NCBI GenBank assembly: GCA_029465975.1
Contig: CM055755.1
Coordinates: 4,659,138-4,723,137 of the forward strand
DNA from: Dallia pectoralis
Lineage: Eukaryota > Chordata > Actinopteri > Esociformes > Umbridae
DNA: 64,000 bases
Reading direction: 5' to 3'
Part shown: positions 10,401 to 22,400 of the stretch, piece after piece
Position numbering within the stretch: position 1 is the stretch's first letter
How the letters are laid out: the number at the start of each line of letters is the position of its first letter
Notes under the pieces: generated by a model
What the model saw: the letters and a program-made list of their open reading frames with translations, nothing else
What the model was told of the DNA's origin: nothing
The model's database searches: none
Program-made: the position numbers and the translations under genes

Positions 10401-13400
10401 TAACTTCTGTAACTACATACTACTTAACTACATTTACTTATTTACCCTTTATATTTACTCATATAATTAATATAAATGCTGACTCACTTGGTGTATTTTC
10501 AGTGTCCCAGGAACTGATTTCAGGTTTGGGGGAACCAATTCGCAGCTGGCTTTTATTTTCTCCTCTGATACTTTGTACAGAGTCACTGATGAATTGTTCT
10601 TCAGCTGCTCATACAGAGAGTCTGCATCAGGAATACTGGTCCCATAAGAAACAATTCTGTCCGCCAGATTCTTCAAGGCCCCACCTACTCCATCTGGTGC
10701 ACCTTTGCCATGTGATGCCTCAGTATAGTTCCAGGTCACCCATTGAAATCCGTGCATAAAGGGCACAGTGGAGGCTAGATAGAAAGATGTTTTGTTTCTG
10801 TACTGGGAAGTTGGGCCATCTGAAATGAAATGTAAGTTGTGTGCTTCAGGATACTTTCCTCGTATGTATCTCAGCACTGGGTCAAGATGAGCCCAGGTTG
10901 CCACTGCATCGTGCTGTAGGCAGACTGAGAGGGATGCAAAGGCTTCCACTCTGCCCCTACTGAGATAGAGCACCCCGGTGTGGAGCGTTACTTCATCATT
11001 CCCAGTTCCAAAATGGGTGTCCTTGATTTCTTTGGCATATTTGCAGCTGTAATTTTCACTGTAATCCACATGCACAGCAACAGCATCATCTGTCAGGGTA
11101 TCTTTCATTGCTTTTAATGACAAATATTGGTTTTTGACATTATACATGTGAATGGCAAAACTTGGAAGGTGTTCTTTTGTTAGGGCCAGCAACCGCTCAA
11201 TGGATGATGCATGCTTTTCGAGGACAGTTTTCTTTGTCTGCCTTTCCTCTGTAGATCCATCCTTGAGGGTCTTTGTTACAGTGACAGATCTTGTGATCCA
11301 CTCTTGCCAGATGACAGTGTTCCCCTGAGTGAGAGGATCTAAGGATATGGGAAAGGTCTTTTCAATGCATGTTTGACATCTGCCATACATGCAGGACATG
11401 TTGCCAGTGTCACACACACTGGACTGAACAAGATCCTCTGGGCTTGATGTTTCAATGATACCCAGTTGTTGAATTCTTTTTATTTTAAAGTCAATGTTCT
11501 CGTGCATTTTACATGCGCACGTCTCTCTGTCTTTAACTTTAGGCCTAATTATCCAAAATGGCCTCAATCTAAAGAACTGAGCTTTGGACACGGTTTGCTC
11601 AGGATGTTCAGCAAGGAAGCGTTGATGAAGTTTTGCCAGGGTGTCTGTGAGTGCTCTTTTTCTATAAATTTGTCCCTTGCGACGAATCTCTCCAGCCTTG
11701 CCATTCATGACAGTTGAGACATCATCCCGATGTAGGAACATGCTCACAACCTTGCCAAGTTGTTTTCGCCTGCTATTGACCGGCAGTCCCTTTTTTGCCT
11801 CTCTGATCCTGACTCTCTGTGAAATATTTACTGGTAGCCTTGGCATTGCACTTTTTGTTCTATTAGCCGCCAGTTTCCTAATTTTTCTGTTTAGTGTCAG
11901 CAGTTGTGTTGTCTTTGCCCCAAGTTTCTCTTCAACATACCTTAGCTTTGCTCTTAATTTGGCCACAGTCTCTGATACCCGCTCTCTTTTTTTAATGACT
12001 GGCCGTGTTCTCTGGGGGGTGGATGCCTCATTTGGCCCTGTCAGGTCTAAACTTTCTTCTGCTGGTGTTCTGTTCAGACTTTCATTATTTGTGTCTAGTT
12101 CCTGTCTGTTATTTTCTTCATTTGCAAAGACATTTTCTGCCTCACTTAATGAAGATGTTGGGGTTAGATCTAGAAGTGCTTGCTCTTGCTTTTTTTTCTG
12201 TAATATTTTGCTGAATTTTTCTTCCATTTAATTTTTTTTCTCTCATGCTGTCTACTTGTGAGGTCCTGAGTAGTCTTAATTTTACCATTTTCTTTACGTT
12301 TCTTATACCTGGAAAAGGAAAAATGAATGAATGTGTATGCACATGCATGTCTGTGTGTGTGTCTGTGTGGGAGTGAGTGCAAGTTTTAGTCAAAACAATG
12401 AATCCAAGTTATATTTTTTCCCTATTATCACCCTTTCCCCAGACCTCTCTCTCTCCTTTCTTCTGTACTCCTCAAGTAATACTGGATTACTGTATATTTT
12501 CTCCCTATGCTTTGCCAGCCTTTCTTTCGCTGATGCCCTTTTCTTGTCAACTGATGCTTGTCTGTAACAAAATACACAATTGTAATCTTGAACATTTTGT
12601 TAAAAAAAATAAAAATACATTGTTTCACAGTAAAACTATGAAATAGTAAATAATATTGCATTTATAGTAGGTGGCCTATACTGCATTCATACTGCTTTTT
12701 GTGGAAGCATTTAAAAAAAATAGTGACCCCTGCTGGGGGGGTGTAATAGCTATTTTGTTTACGCAATCTGTTCAAGAAGCATTTAAAGCAAATATAAATG
12801 TATATTGAAATGAGCAAGTGTTATAGTGCACGTGCCTCCTTCATAAGTCTGTTTCTCACTACCGAAACATTGAGTATCTCCACCGCAACAGGCCTTCAAT
12901 TGTTGCGGTGGATGATAATGGTGTTGCGGAGGATGAGCGACCTTGAACATTCTTGCTAACTGTGGAAGCTAAATGAGAGTTAGCTAAACTTTCCCTCTCT
13001 TTTTATATTTAGACCATAATGGGGTATATTGTAATCCAAAAATTAAAACTGCAACATTTTATAAAACTTCACAAACTCATGTTTCGGTAATGAGAACTAA
13101 AAAGTCGTGTATGTACTATGACAATACAAATACTTACTTTTATCTGGAGAGAAAAAATTATAACTGCTTACCTGGTAGCCATCTTGAGCGTCACAGTCAA
13201 TTATGTCCCTTACAACAAATTCCTAAAAAATGATTGAAAATTGTTGCGGAGGATGAGAAAATTGGTCTACGACACATTTATATTCCTTATTATTGTCACT
13301 ACATTTACCAATGATCACCAAATACCACATGTTTCTTTACTGTAAATGTTTATAGTATAACATGCACTGAAGGTTTTTATTTTTATATTTTTTAATTATG

Positions 13401-16400
13401 AATAATTCCATCTCAAAGAACCCAAAACCAGTCATGGACACGTTGCGGTAATGAGAAATTTCCCTTTAAATGTGTAAAAAATAAAATAATTCATATTCAT
13501 GATTTAATTTGAAATCATGTGCAACATCGTACATGAAGAGATGTTTATAACGGTATCCTTATTATTTTGATAGCATTTACTTTTGTCATCAAAATGTTTT
13601 ATGACACCTCATAAGTCTAATTTCGCGAGAATCACCCATCTGGGAATTAATAAAAAAAATTGTGTGAATTAAATATGAAATGGAAACACTATATTGGAAC
13701 CTCACGTTGACGCGTGCAGCAATTTTCTCCCATGCTGTCTCCCTATCTTTTGCTGCAGCAGCTGTGCTGCTCTTTGCGAATGACAGTTCATACTCGCTGT
13801 AGGCTTGCCTGAGTATTTCCAGTTCCAGACGGGTGTAGTGTGCCGAGCGAGTTTTATTGCTTGTTGCCATGGTGAATTGTATTATTGATCCATTCGTGCT
13901 GCCTGATTGAACCAACTCGAATCAGCTGTTCTGGAAGCGAAAACTCAGTTTCCCATCTCAGTGTAAATCAACTCAGAGGTCAGGGTTAGATTTAGAGTTT
14001 GTTAAACCGCCTTCGTGGAACGTGCCCCAGCATTTTGGCCATAGGTAACAACCAAAAACGACCTCTGCTCCTTTTCTGACCTGCAGAACATAATTCTATG
14101 CCCTGTAACGTATGTGTAACTCAAGTTCAATAAAGTACATAAAGCTGTCAAACCCTTTACGGGAAAACAAAACCCGTTCATTATGTGGATACAAGTTCAA
14201 AGCTGCTTGATACCATGACTCATGTGACAATCTCCAGATCGTGGGAAATATTACAGTTTTGGTTGACAGTTGAAAGAGGTCAATGTCATTAAACCTGAGG
14301 ATATCGTAATTCAAAGCACCCTCCCCCCTTTTGAGTGTAGCTTAAACACCTGGAATCCATATTTAGTAGATGTATCCACATGCTTTCAGATTCGTTGGTT
14401 GTCATCTTGGATGGGTTACTATCCTTTCTAAGCCTGCATGATGTTGTAACTGGTTTTCTGGACAGGCACCTGTTCCATGGCACTGAAAGTAATTACGTAA
14501 TAGGTATAATGTTTTAGTTTATTATCTGGATGTGTTTGTCAATTTTGTGGCCCCAATAAAAGGTACATTTATGGCGCTTTTCCACTACAAAGAACCAGCT
14601 CGACTCGACTTGGCCCGACTCCGCTCCGCTCGCTTTCGCTCCGTTCTCCATTGCAGATTGTACCTGCGCAATAGTACCCGGTCGTCATAGCGACGCGACG
14701 GCGAACAGACAGGCTGAGTCCGAAATCGCATACTATGTTGAGTATGTACTACATTTAAATAAGAACGTACTTTGCGACCGTTAAAAAAGTACGTTCTATA
14801 TAGTATGAATCCGGGTCGTATGAATGGAGTCCGGACGTACTACATGCGCCGTGTTAGAATTTTCTACTTGTATAATCTACCGGGCAAGAGACGCGTGTTT
14901 CATTCAGGTCCGCGTCCTCCTACCAACACTCGCTACCCACACACACATAAGACAATGGAGGAAATTGAGTGTATGCTGTGTTTGATCCGCGATATGTGGC
15001 TGTTTCTCACTGCGTATTCTTTCGGTTTGCCATAGTATTCATAATGGATAATATGTACAGCTCTCACGCAATCTCTGGCCAAACTATTTAAAACGGTGGG
15101 ATTACTCAGGATACTACATCTGACGCGTGCAATGATGATGCCGTGAATAGAGACGATTCTCTGACCAATCAGCAGTCTGCCTTGTTTTCACGTCACATTT
15201 TAGTATCGCCTCAGCTCGCTCAGAACCTCGCCTGAGGTGGTACGAAAAAAAGTACCTGGAAGCAGGTACCGGTACAACTTTTACCCAGTGGAAAACCAAA
15301 AAAGCCGAGTCGAGTCAAGCTGAGGCGAGCTGGTTCTGTGTAGTGGAAAAGCGCCATTAGTGTCCCTTTCTGCCTCTGGGATACAGTAAAATCTTTTTGC
15401 TGCAGCCAGAGTCAGACCGTTTTGGGGTTGGGTTCATCAAAAGCCTCTATTACCGGTATGTCCTTTATTTTCAATGACCCCTGGACCCTTGGCTCAGCAA
15501 GAATCGTTGTTTAACTGTTCATTCTTTCTTGGGGCTTGGTGGCGTGTTTCTAATGAGTCCTGTTCTGGCCTTCGCCCAAATCTCGGCATTTGGTAGGAAA
15601 GTTCTCTCCCGGTGAAAACGTGACCCATCTTATTGTTGACAGACTTGTTAATGTAAGCGTCCCATTGCTGTATCGTATGGACCAGTGCTGAAGAGGTTCA
15701 CGAGGTTTTCAACCCTTTTGAAGAATGCCGATAAAGCTCAGTGCGGTTGACTGGTGGAATGAACAAACATGGCCCCACTGTTTTATCCCTTTACTTTGGG
15801 CCCAGTTGTTGTGTGCTTTCATAATATGTTCATTGTCATAGGACTGGGTTTCAATTTCATGTTGTTCCTTCACTAAGCCCTGTTTGGATGTTTGTGCTCG
15901 ATCGATGATTCTTTTATTTTTTGTAATTTTCTTAAATGTATGCCCGTTATAGGATCAAACTTTGCCAGTAGCTGCCCCTTAGAGGCGATTTCTGAATGTC
16001 CTCGTTGTGCCTGGCTCTTTCTGATAAATGCAAATAATTGCACTAATTTATAGCATTGCCCTCCAGTGCTGTACTATTAGAGGGGAATTTCTGACTGGCA
16101 CCGTCAGTGGTTTTGACAGATTCATGTTAAGGTATGCCGGTTTTGCATTTTGGCAAGGTTTGCCTTTCGCTTTTTGCCTTTCTTCTGCACTTTCATGTGG
16201 CTTTGAAGAGTTTTATCTGTAATCTAAATCCACTGCTGCTTTTTTGAGCACATGTTGTCCCGCATTCAAGGATATTGCAGCAGCGACAAAATACAGAATT
16301 TTGCTGCTCATTCCGTAAACTAACACGTTGGGTTGTTTTTTCTCCATTCTCATTAACTTTCAGTAATTCTGTCCAGCTAAATTCTGTCCCATCATTTGGT

Positions 16401-19400
16401 GGGAGTCCACAATCCTTTCAACCAACTGACCGATCTGGTTGGATGTTTGCATACACCTTGGCAAAATATATTTAAGACAACACCTCTGGCAACACAGAAG
16501 CAAGCACCAACACACAAGGAAAAGGATACATAATCCCATTATTATTTTGAGCAATAACCATGTAAAAAAAACATTTTATAATAAAACCAACACAGAGACG
16601 CTACACAGAACGTGCTGCTCTTTTGCACTAGTGACTAGTGACTACTAGGGACTAGTAGAGAATCTACAAAGAGAACCATTGAAAGATGATCTTGACTAAG
16701 TTCGACAGCGGTTGGTTTGGGTGATATGAAACTGACCCGCTTGTCTGTCTCCGGGAATATGACTGATTCTTCATCTGTTAACGCAATATTAAATGTCAAC
16801 GTCAACATATTAAATGTCAGAAAGGCAATATATATCAATATTTTTTCTTTGCCATGTTGTAATAAACACTGTTGTGATAATCTTTAATAAGACCACATTA
16901 TCTGTAATTCTTGATAATGTATTCAGCATTGTCTGCTGATTATACCGATGCTGAAAGCCAGTAATAATAATATATCGTAGTTGGTCGATGTCGATAAAAT
17001 TCAGTGTTTTTGTCATTTCTTTAGTTAAAGAAATTACCTTTTGATTATAATTCTAAAGACCTCAAAAGGATCTAAAGACCTTTTGAACCTAGATGTGAAA
17101 TGTACACAGTTACTACTGAGATGTAATGTTTGAAATGTACAGGTTGCTATGAATGTTTTTTTATTTCAATTTTTTTCCTTTGTAAAACACAGTTAATGCT
17201 TCTATGTATGAATTGTGCTATGCCAATAAACTTGCTTGCTTGCTTTTTAAAACCTTTTTTAACCTCATTTGCAACGTTGATCTGGGGAGAAGCTATGGAT
17301 TGAACCCAGGACATCATACATACAAAGCGTGCACTCTGCATTTAATTTTAATGACACATGTTCATGAAATGAGGTTACTGTGGTAACAAAGACAATAGCT
17401 CTTGGGTATTTCTCAGAATGTTTCTGTGCTGAGGTAATTTCATGTTGATGCCTGAAATTGCTGTTTAAACTCAAACTAACTGCCACTGTCTTTATCATGA
17501 GACCAAACAATCTTTGTAGTAGACCTAGTCAACCCACTTTTTTATTGGTTAATTATCTGTAAGGATGCCTTGCAGTATTTTTGTTGATACACACCCAGAA
17601 ATGTGCAAGTGTGTAACGAATACACACCTCTCATTGGTCTGTAGAACCGATGCGCGCCTCTCATAGGTCTGTAGAACCGATGCACGCCTCTCATTGGTTT
17701 ATCCGAACAGGTTTTTACCAAATCCTGAAATGTTGCCCTTGTACAGGACGATGGGCAGGCAAGTTTATCTGGCAGTGATAAGGCCGCAGAAGAGGAAGGG
17801 GAAGACTTAGCAGATGAGGAGGAGTATGATGAAGAAGAGGAAGAGGATGACGATGACCGTCCCAAGAAGAAACCGAGGCATGGAGGTTTTATCCTGGATG
17901 AAGCTGGTAAGTTAAAGCTTCTCTTGAATAGTGGGCACAGTTTTTAAAAATATAGTGATAAATATATATCACTTGAACGATACTCTGCCTTCTCCTCTGA
18001 ATTTGGTTAGATGTTGATGATGAAGATGAAGATGAAGAAGAACCCTGGGAAGATGGCGCTGAAGATATCTTGGAGAAAGGTGAGGTCACGTGCTAATATG
18101 TTTTTAAGGATTTCTAACTTATGAGATGGAATTCTTTAGCCACTATGTTGGGGCAATTTAAAGTGGACTCAAAGTTCAGCAGGTCTTCAAGTAAATAACT
18201 GAATCACCTCTATGTGAGTGATGTTTATGAGGTTTATGTTTAAGATGTTTATGATGGATTAGACATTATAGTGTAGATGTAGGCAAAAGAGATCCTGAAA
18301 GAGAGAAAAGAAATGCAATCCAATAATATAATGTGTGCAAATATTGACTGTTCTACCTATGCTAATAATTTCTTTTCTTGTGCATGCCTCCCTCAGTTAA
18401 CGGTAAATCAATTCCAGATTTTCTGTTTTCCTTGTATTTAATTCAGTGGAATTGTTATCACATTCAACAAGTCATAGTGTTTTAACTCCATTCCCATTTC
18501 TGCACAGCTGCCCATTTTATTTAAGGAAGCAGAGACGGCAAATACATTATTGGGATTTCTTTAGCCCCGTCCAGCCTGTCGAATTCTCGCTCTGCTGTCT
18601 AAATTTGTTTAGGCACATCTTAACACGCACCAACATATGTGCGAGCAAGTTGAGCCAATTCCGTGCATGTGCGGGCAAATGTTCCAAAATCCGTCAAACC
18701 AATTTAGACAAATGCTGATGTTGGCGGATCAAATCAGAGCCTGAGAGCGTGGCCTGCAGAAGAATAGGTTTAAATCAGGCCTGTGACGCTTTCAGCTAAT
18801 ATCCTCTCCACTATCTGGTTACACCTGCCTTTCCAAATGCCTGTATGAAAGTAATAGTATTTATTTCTTAGTGGAAAAATTCTCTGCCATTAGATATGTC
18901 TGCCGTGAGTGGTATTCATTTTGTTAGTCATGCTGGGTTTATATGATAGGCGACTATATATTGACCCATCTTGCTTCAATTTTAAATAGCATATAATTGT
19001 CAGTGCATTCCACTTAACCAGCTGAAAATGAGATCTAGTTCATATTCTAGGAAAACCATGCAGACTGGTTGTTGGACGTTGTGTTCGTTTCTCGGGCATC
19101 ATTGATGCGTGTCCAAGCTGTTTGTCGATCGCGTAACTGACAAGAACCCAGTGAGGCCATTTGCCTGAAACTGCTACCTATAAAAAGAAACCTACTATGT
19201 GTGAAACTGATATTGTTTACGCTTGTAATCAGCCCATGTTCCAACCAGTCACAAGCATTTGCATTCCAGTCATACATTTGCCCTTGGTGTTGTTTTTCAT
19301 TTCACCATTATTAATGTGTTTACTGTGTTTCTTTTTTGTTTCTTTGTCATTCGTGCGCGACCTGTGTCCTTTCCACTCTTTGCTGTGTGCACATGACAAT

Positions 19401-22400
19401 CTCATTTGGCTCTTAATGTGCACTCCTCCCTCCACTTGAACCTCCCCTGACCCCCGAGCAGAGGAAGCAGAGGGTGAGTGTTATCATTCTTCCTCCAGTT
19501 TTATAAAGACCCGTCTGCCTTTTGGGGTTAAACATACACTACAGGTAAAACATTTTTTAGAAAAAACTTTTTTTCCCCTATTGAAATCCGGTGAATAACA
19601 AAGATATACAGTTGGCACTCATTCTAACAGAGAAGTGTTTAAATACAGTTAAGATACGCTATGCATCACTGTTCATATTGGTCTAGATTCTTCCGTGAAT
19701 GTACTTTTGGATAAACACTTGTTGGCACTGAACAGACTATGTCTCCTCAGTGAAGGTTATTGTCCTCACTAAGTTTGCCTTGCTCTTCAGTGTCCAACAT
19801 TGACCACGTGGTCCTGGATGAGGACAACTCGGGCTCCCGCAGGCTTCAGAACCTCTGGAGGTACGGTTGTCCTAGAGTTGAAGCGACACATCCTTTATCT
19901 GTATTTGAATTCATTGCCCATTCTGAGCTGTGGCCTTGTCATTTTGATATTTCAGAGATTCCAGAGAGGAGGCCTTGGGTGAATATTACATGAGGAAGTA
20001 TGCCAAGCAATCAGGAAATGAGTGAGTGTTTTTCTTTGTAATTATCTGTCAAAGTAGCGCTAATGTGACGGAGGACTTGAATGTGGTTGTGATGAAAGTT
20101 ACTCAATAATCGGTTTTGACACTCTAGTTTTCCCGGTGGTTCTGAAGAACTTTCTGATGACATCACCCAGCAGCAGCTTCTCCCTGGTGTCAAGTAGGTG
20201 TAAAGGCCATCTAAAATTATTGTTTTTTATACAACAATCCAAAATAGGATTATTTTTAACCAAAAATATTGATCATATAATTTCTCTCGAAGGGATCCTA
20301 ATCTTTGGACTGTCAAGTGTAAGGTAAGAAGCTGTTTTTGTTTTGTGGACATCCTAAAGGTTAGCACACAATGTTATTATTTAAAATTGTCTGTTGTCAT
20401 TCCAACATTTGTCATTACAGATCGGAGAAGAGCGAGCCACTGCCATTGCCTTGATGAGGAAATTCATCGCTTATCAATTCACGGACACGGTATGTCCACC
20501 TCGTGTTAGTCACAAAAACGTCCCTTGTACCAACGTGTGACAAGATCTCTATTCCATTTCTTCTTGTTAAAAAATAAACTAAAATAATGGCTGCTCTGTC
20601 GCTCTGCTAAACTATATTCGTTTCCGTACGCCACTTCCCAACAGCCGCTCCAAATCAAGTCGGTCGTGGCGCCGGAGCACGTGAAGGGCTACATCTACGT
20701 GGAGTCGTACAAGCAGACCCACGTCAAGGCCGCCATCGAGGGCGTGGGCAACCTGAGGATGGGCTTCTGGAACCAGCAGATGGTCCCCATCAAGGAGATG
20801 ACCGACGTCCTCAAGGTGGTCAAAGAGGTGACCAACCTCAAGCCCAAGTCGTGGGTCCGCCTCAAGAGGGGCCTCTACAAAGACGACATCGCCCAGGTGC
20901 GCTCGACATGAAGTCGTGAAAGCCGACGCTTTGAGACTGACCGTGAACGTTAACGTTCGTCGTATTCTTAAGGTGAACATTGATTGATTGTTCTGTCACC
21001 CTTAGGTGGACTACGTGGAGCCCAGTCAGAACACGATATCCCTGAAGATGATCCCTAGGATAGATTTGGACCGAATCAAAGCCCGGATGAGCATGGTAGG
21101 AGACCGCAGGATGAGGTTTTCCTCAGCCGTGTCCTCACCACCGTCGTCATCATCCTCCACGTTGGTCTCCACCTGACTTTTTTGTCTGTCCAACAGAAAG
21201 ACTGGTTTGCAAAGCGGAAGAAGTTCAAGAGACCTGCCCAGAGGCTCTTTGATGCGGAAAAGATTAGGTACAAAGAAGCATCTGCTACTGACTCCGTGTG
21301 GGGAGTGGCACTGTCCTGAATGGTTGGCATGACAACCAGGGTTATAAATTACAGGGATGTTATTGTCCTGAATGGTTGGCATGACAACCAGGGTTATAAA
21401 TTACAGGGATGTTATTGTCCTGAATGATTACAGGAGTGTGTTCTTGCAGGTCACTTGGTGGGGATGTCAGTCATGACGGAGACTTCATGATATTCGAAGC
21501 TAACCGCTACAGTCGTAAAGGTTTCCTTTTCAAGAGCTTCGCCATGTCTGCTGTGGTAAGGAGACTGTGTCTCGCCAAGGCCGCTTATGTTCCTCACAGC
21601 CCAACATGATCAAACGGAGCGCAAAGTCTGACTGACCTATGACTTGAGCCCAATGACACGGCTTCTTTGTCATCTTCATATCAGATCACTGAAGGTGTGA
21701 AGCCCACACTGTCCGAGCTGGAGAAGTTTGAGGACCAACCGGAAGGCATTGACCTAGAGGTGGTCACCGAAACCGCAGGTAACCGGCACTTCTGTGGCTT
21801 TTTGCCGTAGGTGGCATTGGGTTTTTACTGGGTGCCAGGTATGTGCCAGTGTTTGTATCTATAGACTTCTCCATCCGTATATATTTAACGGTCATGATGA
21901 AGTAAAATATACTTGACCACTTTCACTTGACAAGAGAGGAGATCTTATGTCATTCCGTGTTCTCAAACGCAACTTTTGGCCCCGTCATTATTTCTAGGTT
22001 TATTTATTGTAATAAAATGTACACAGTCACTATTTAATGTAATGTTGTAAATGTACATGAGGCCAGTAAACGGGTCGCTATGAATATTTTATGCATGTAT
22101 TTCATAATTTTTTGTCAAGCACATTGATTGCCTCTATGTATGAATTGTGCTATATGAATTAACTTGCTTGCTTGGTGAATATTTGCAGGTTTTTTGTGTC
22201 GTAACACGTGTATTCTTTTATTTTCAGGTAAGGAGCGTGAACACAACCTCCAAGCTGGAGACAATGTGGAGGTGTGTGAGGGTGAGCTGATCAATCTGCA
22301 GGGCAAGATCCTGAGTGTCGACGGCAACAAGATCACCATCATGCCCAAGCACGAGGACCTCAAGGTAACGGCAAACGCCGGAAATGCCAACGCAACGGTT

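Larger units (their letters stand above)
8620..13637. mobile_element. 5.0 kb DNA transposon with inverted repeats and a three-exon transposase
   Basis: The left end GGGTGATTCTCACGAAAT (8620) and the reverse complement of the right end, GGGTGATTCTCGCGAAAT (ending 13637), form a terminal inverted repeat. The similarity continues loosely (a 'ggtgtc' block on both sides). Between them lie one minus-strand gene (9750-12227) and two AT-rich subterminal zones holding about a dozen copies of a motif near TTGCGGTAATGAG. The termini, binding-site-like arrays and a single intact transposase-like gene indicate a possibly autonomous cut-and-paste element. I cannot assign the superfamily with confidence, and no convincing target duplication is visible. 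Confidence 0.75.
8155..14030. mobile_element. Harbinger-like DNA transposon (nested host element) in supt5h intron 1
   Basis: The left end (8155, 'ggggcccgtttaagaaaagg' and on through 'ggtttagtgaaaactctgag') matches, in reverse complement, the right end near 13990-14030 ('gtttgttaaaccgccttcg' and 'cgtgcccc'). A Myb/SANT-like exon lies just inside the right end, as in PIF/Harbinger elements, which encode a Myb-like partner beside the transposase. No Harbinger DDE transposase is present, so this copy is a deleted derivative of about 0.86 kb into which the 5.0 kb element at 8620-13637 inserted. The target duplication is unclear. Confidence 0.6.

Noticed and set aside
11677..12231. 184-codon plus-strand frame
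   Set aside because: Antisense to the transposase exon; no homology features of its own.
20612..20980. 122-codon minus-strand frame
   Set aside because: Antisense of supt5h coding exon 10, whose GC-rich codons leave the opposite strand open.
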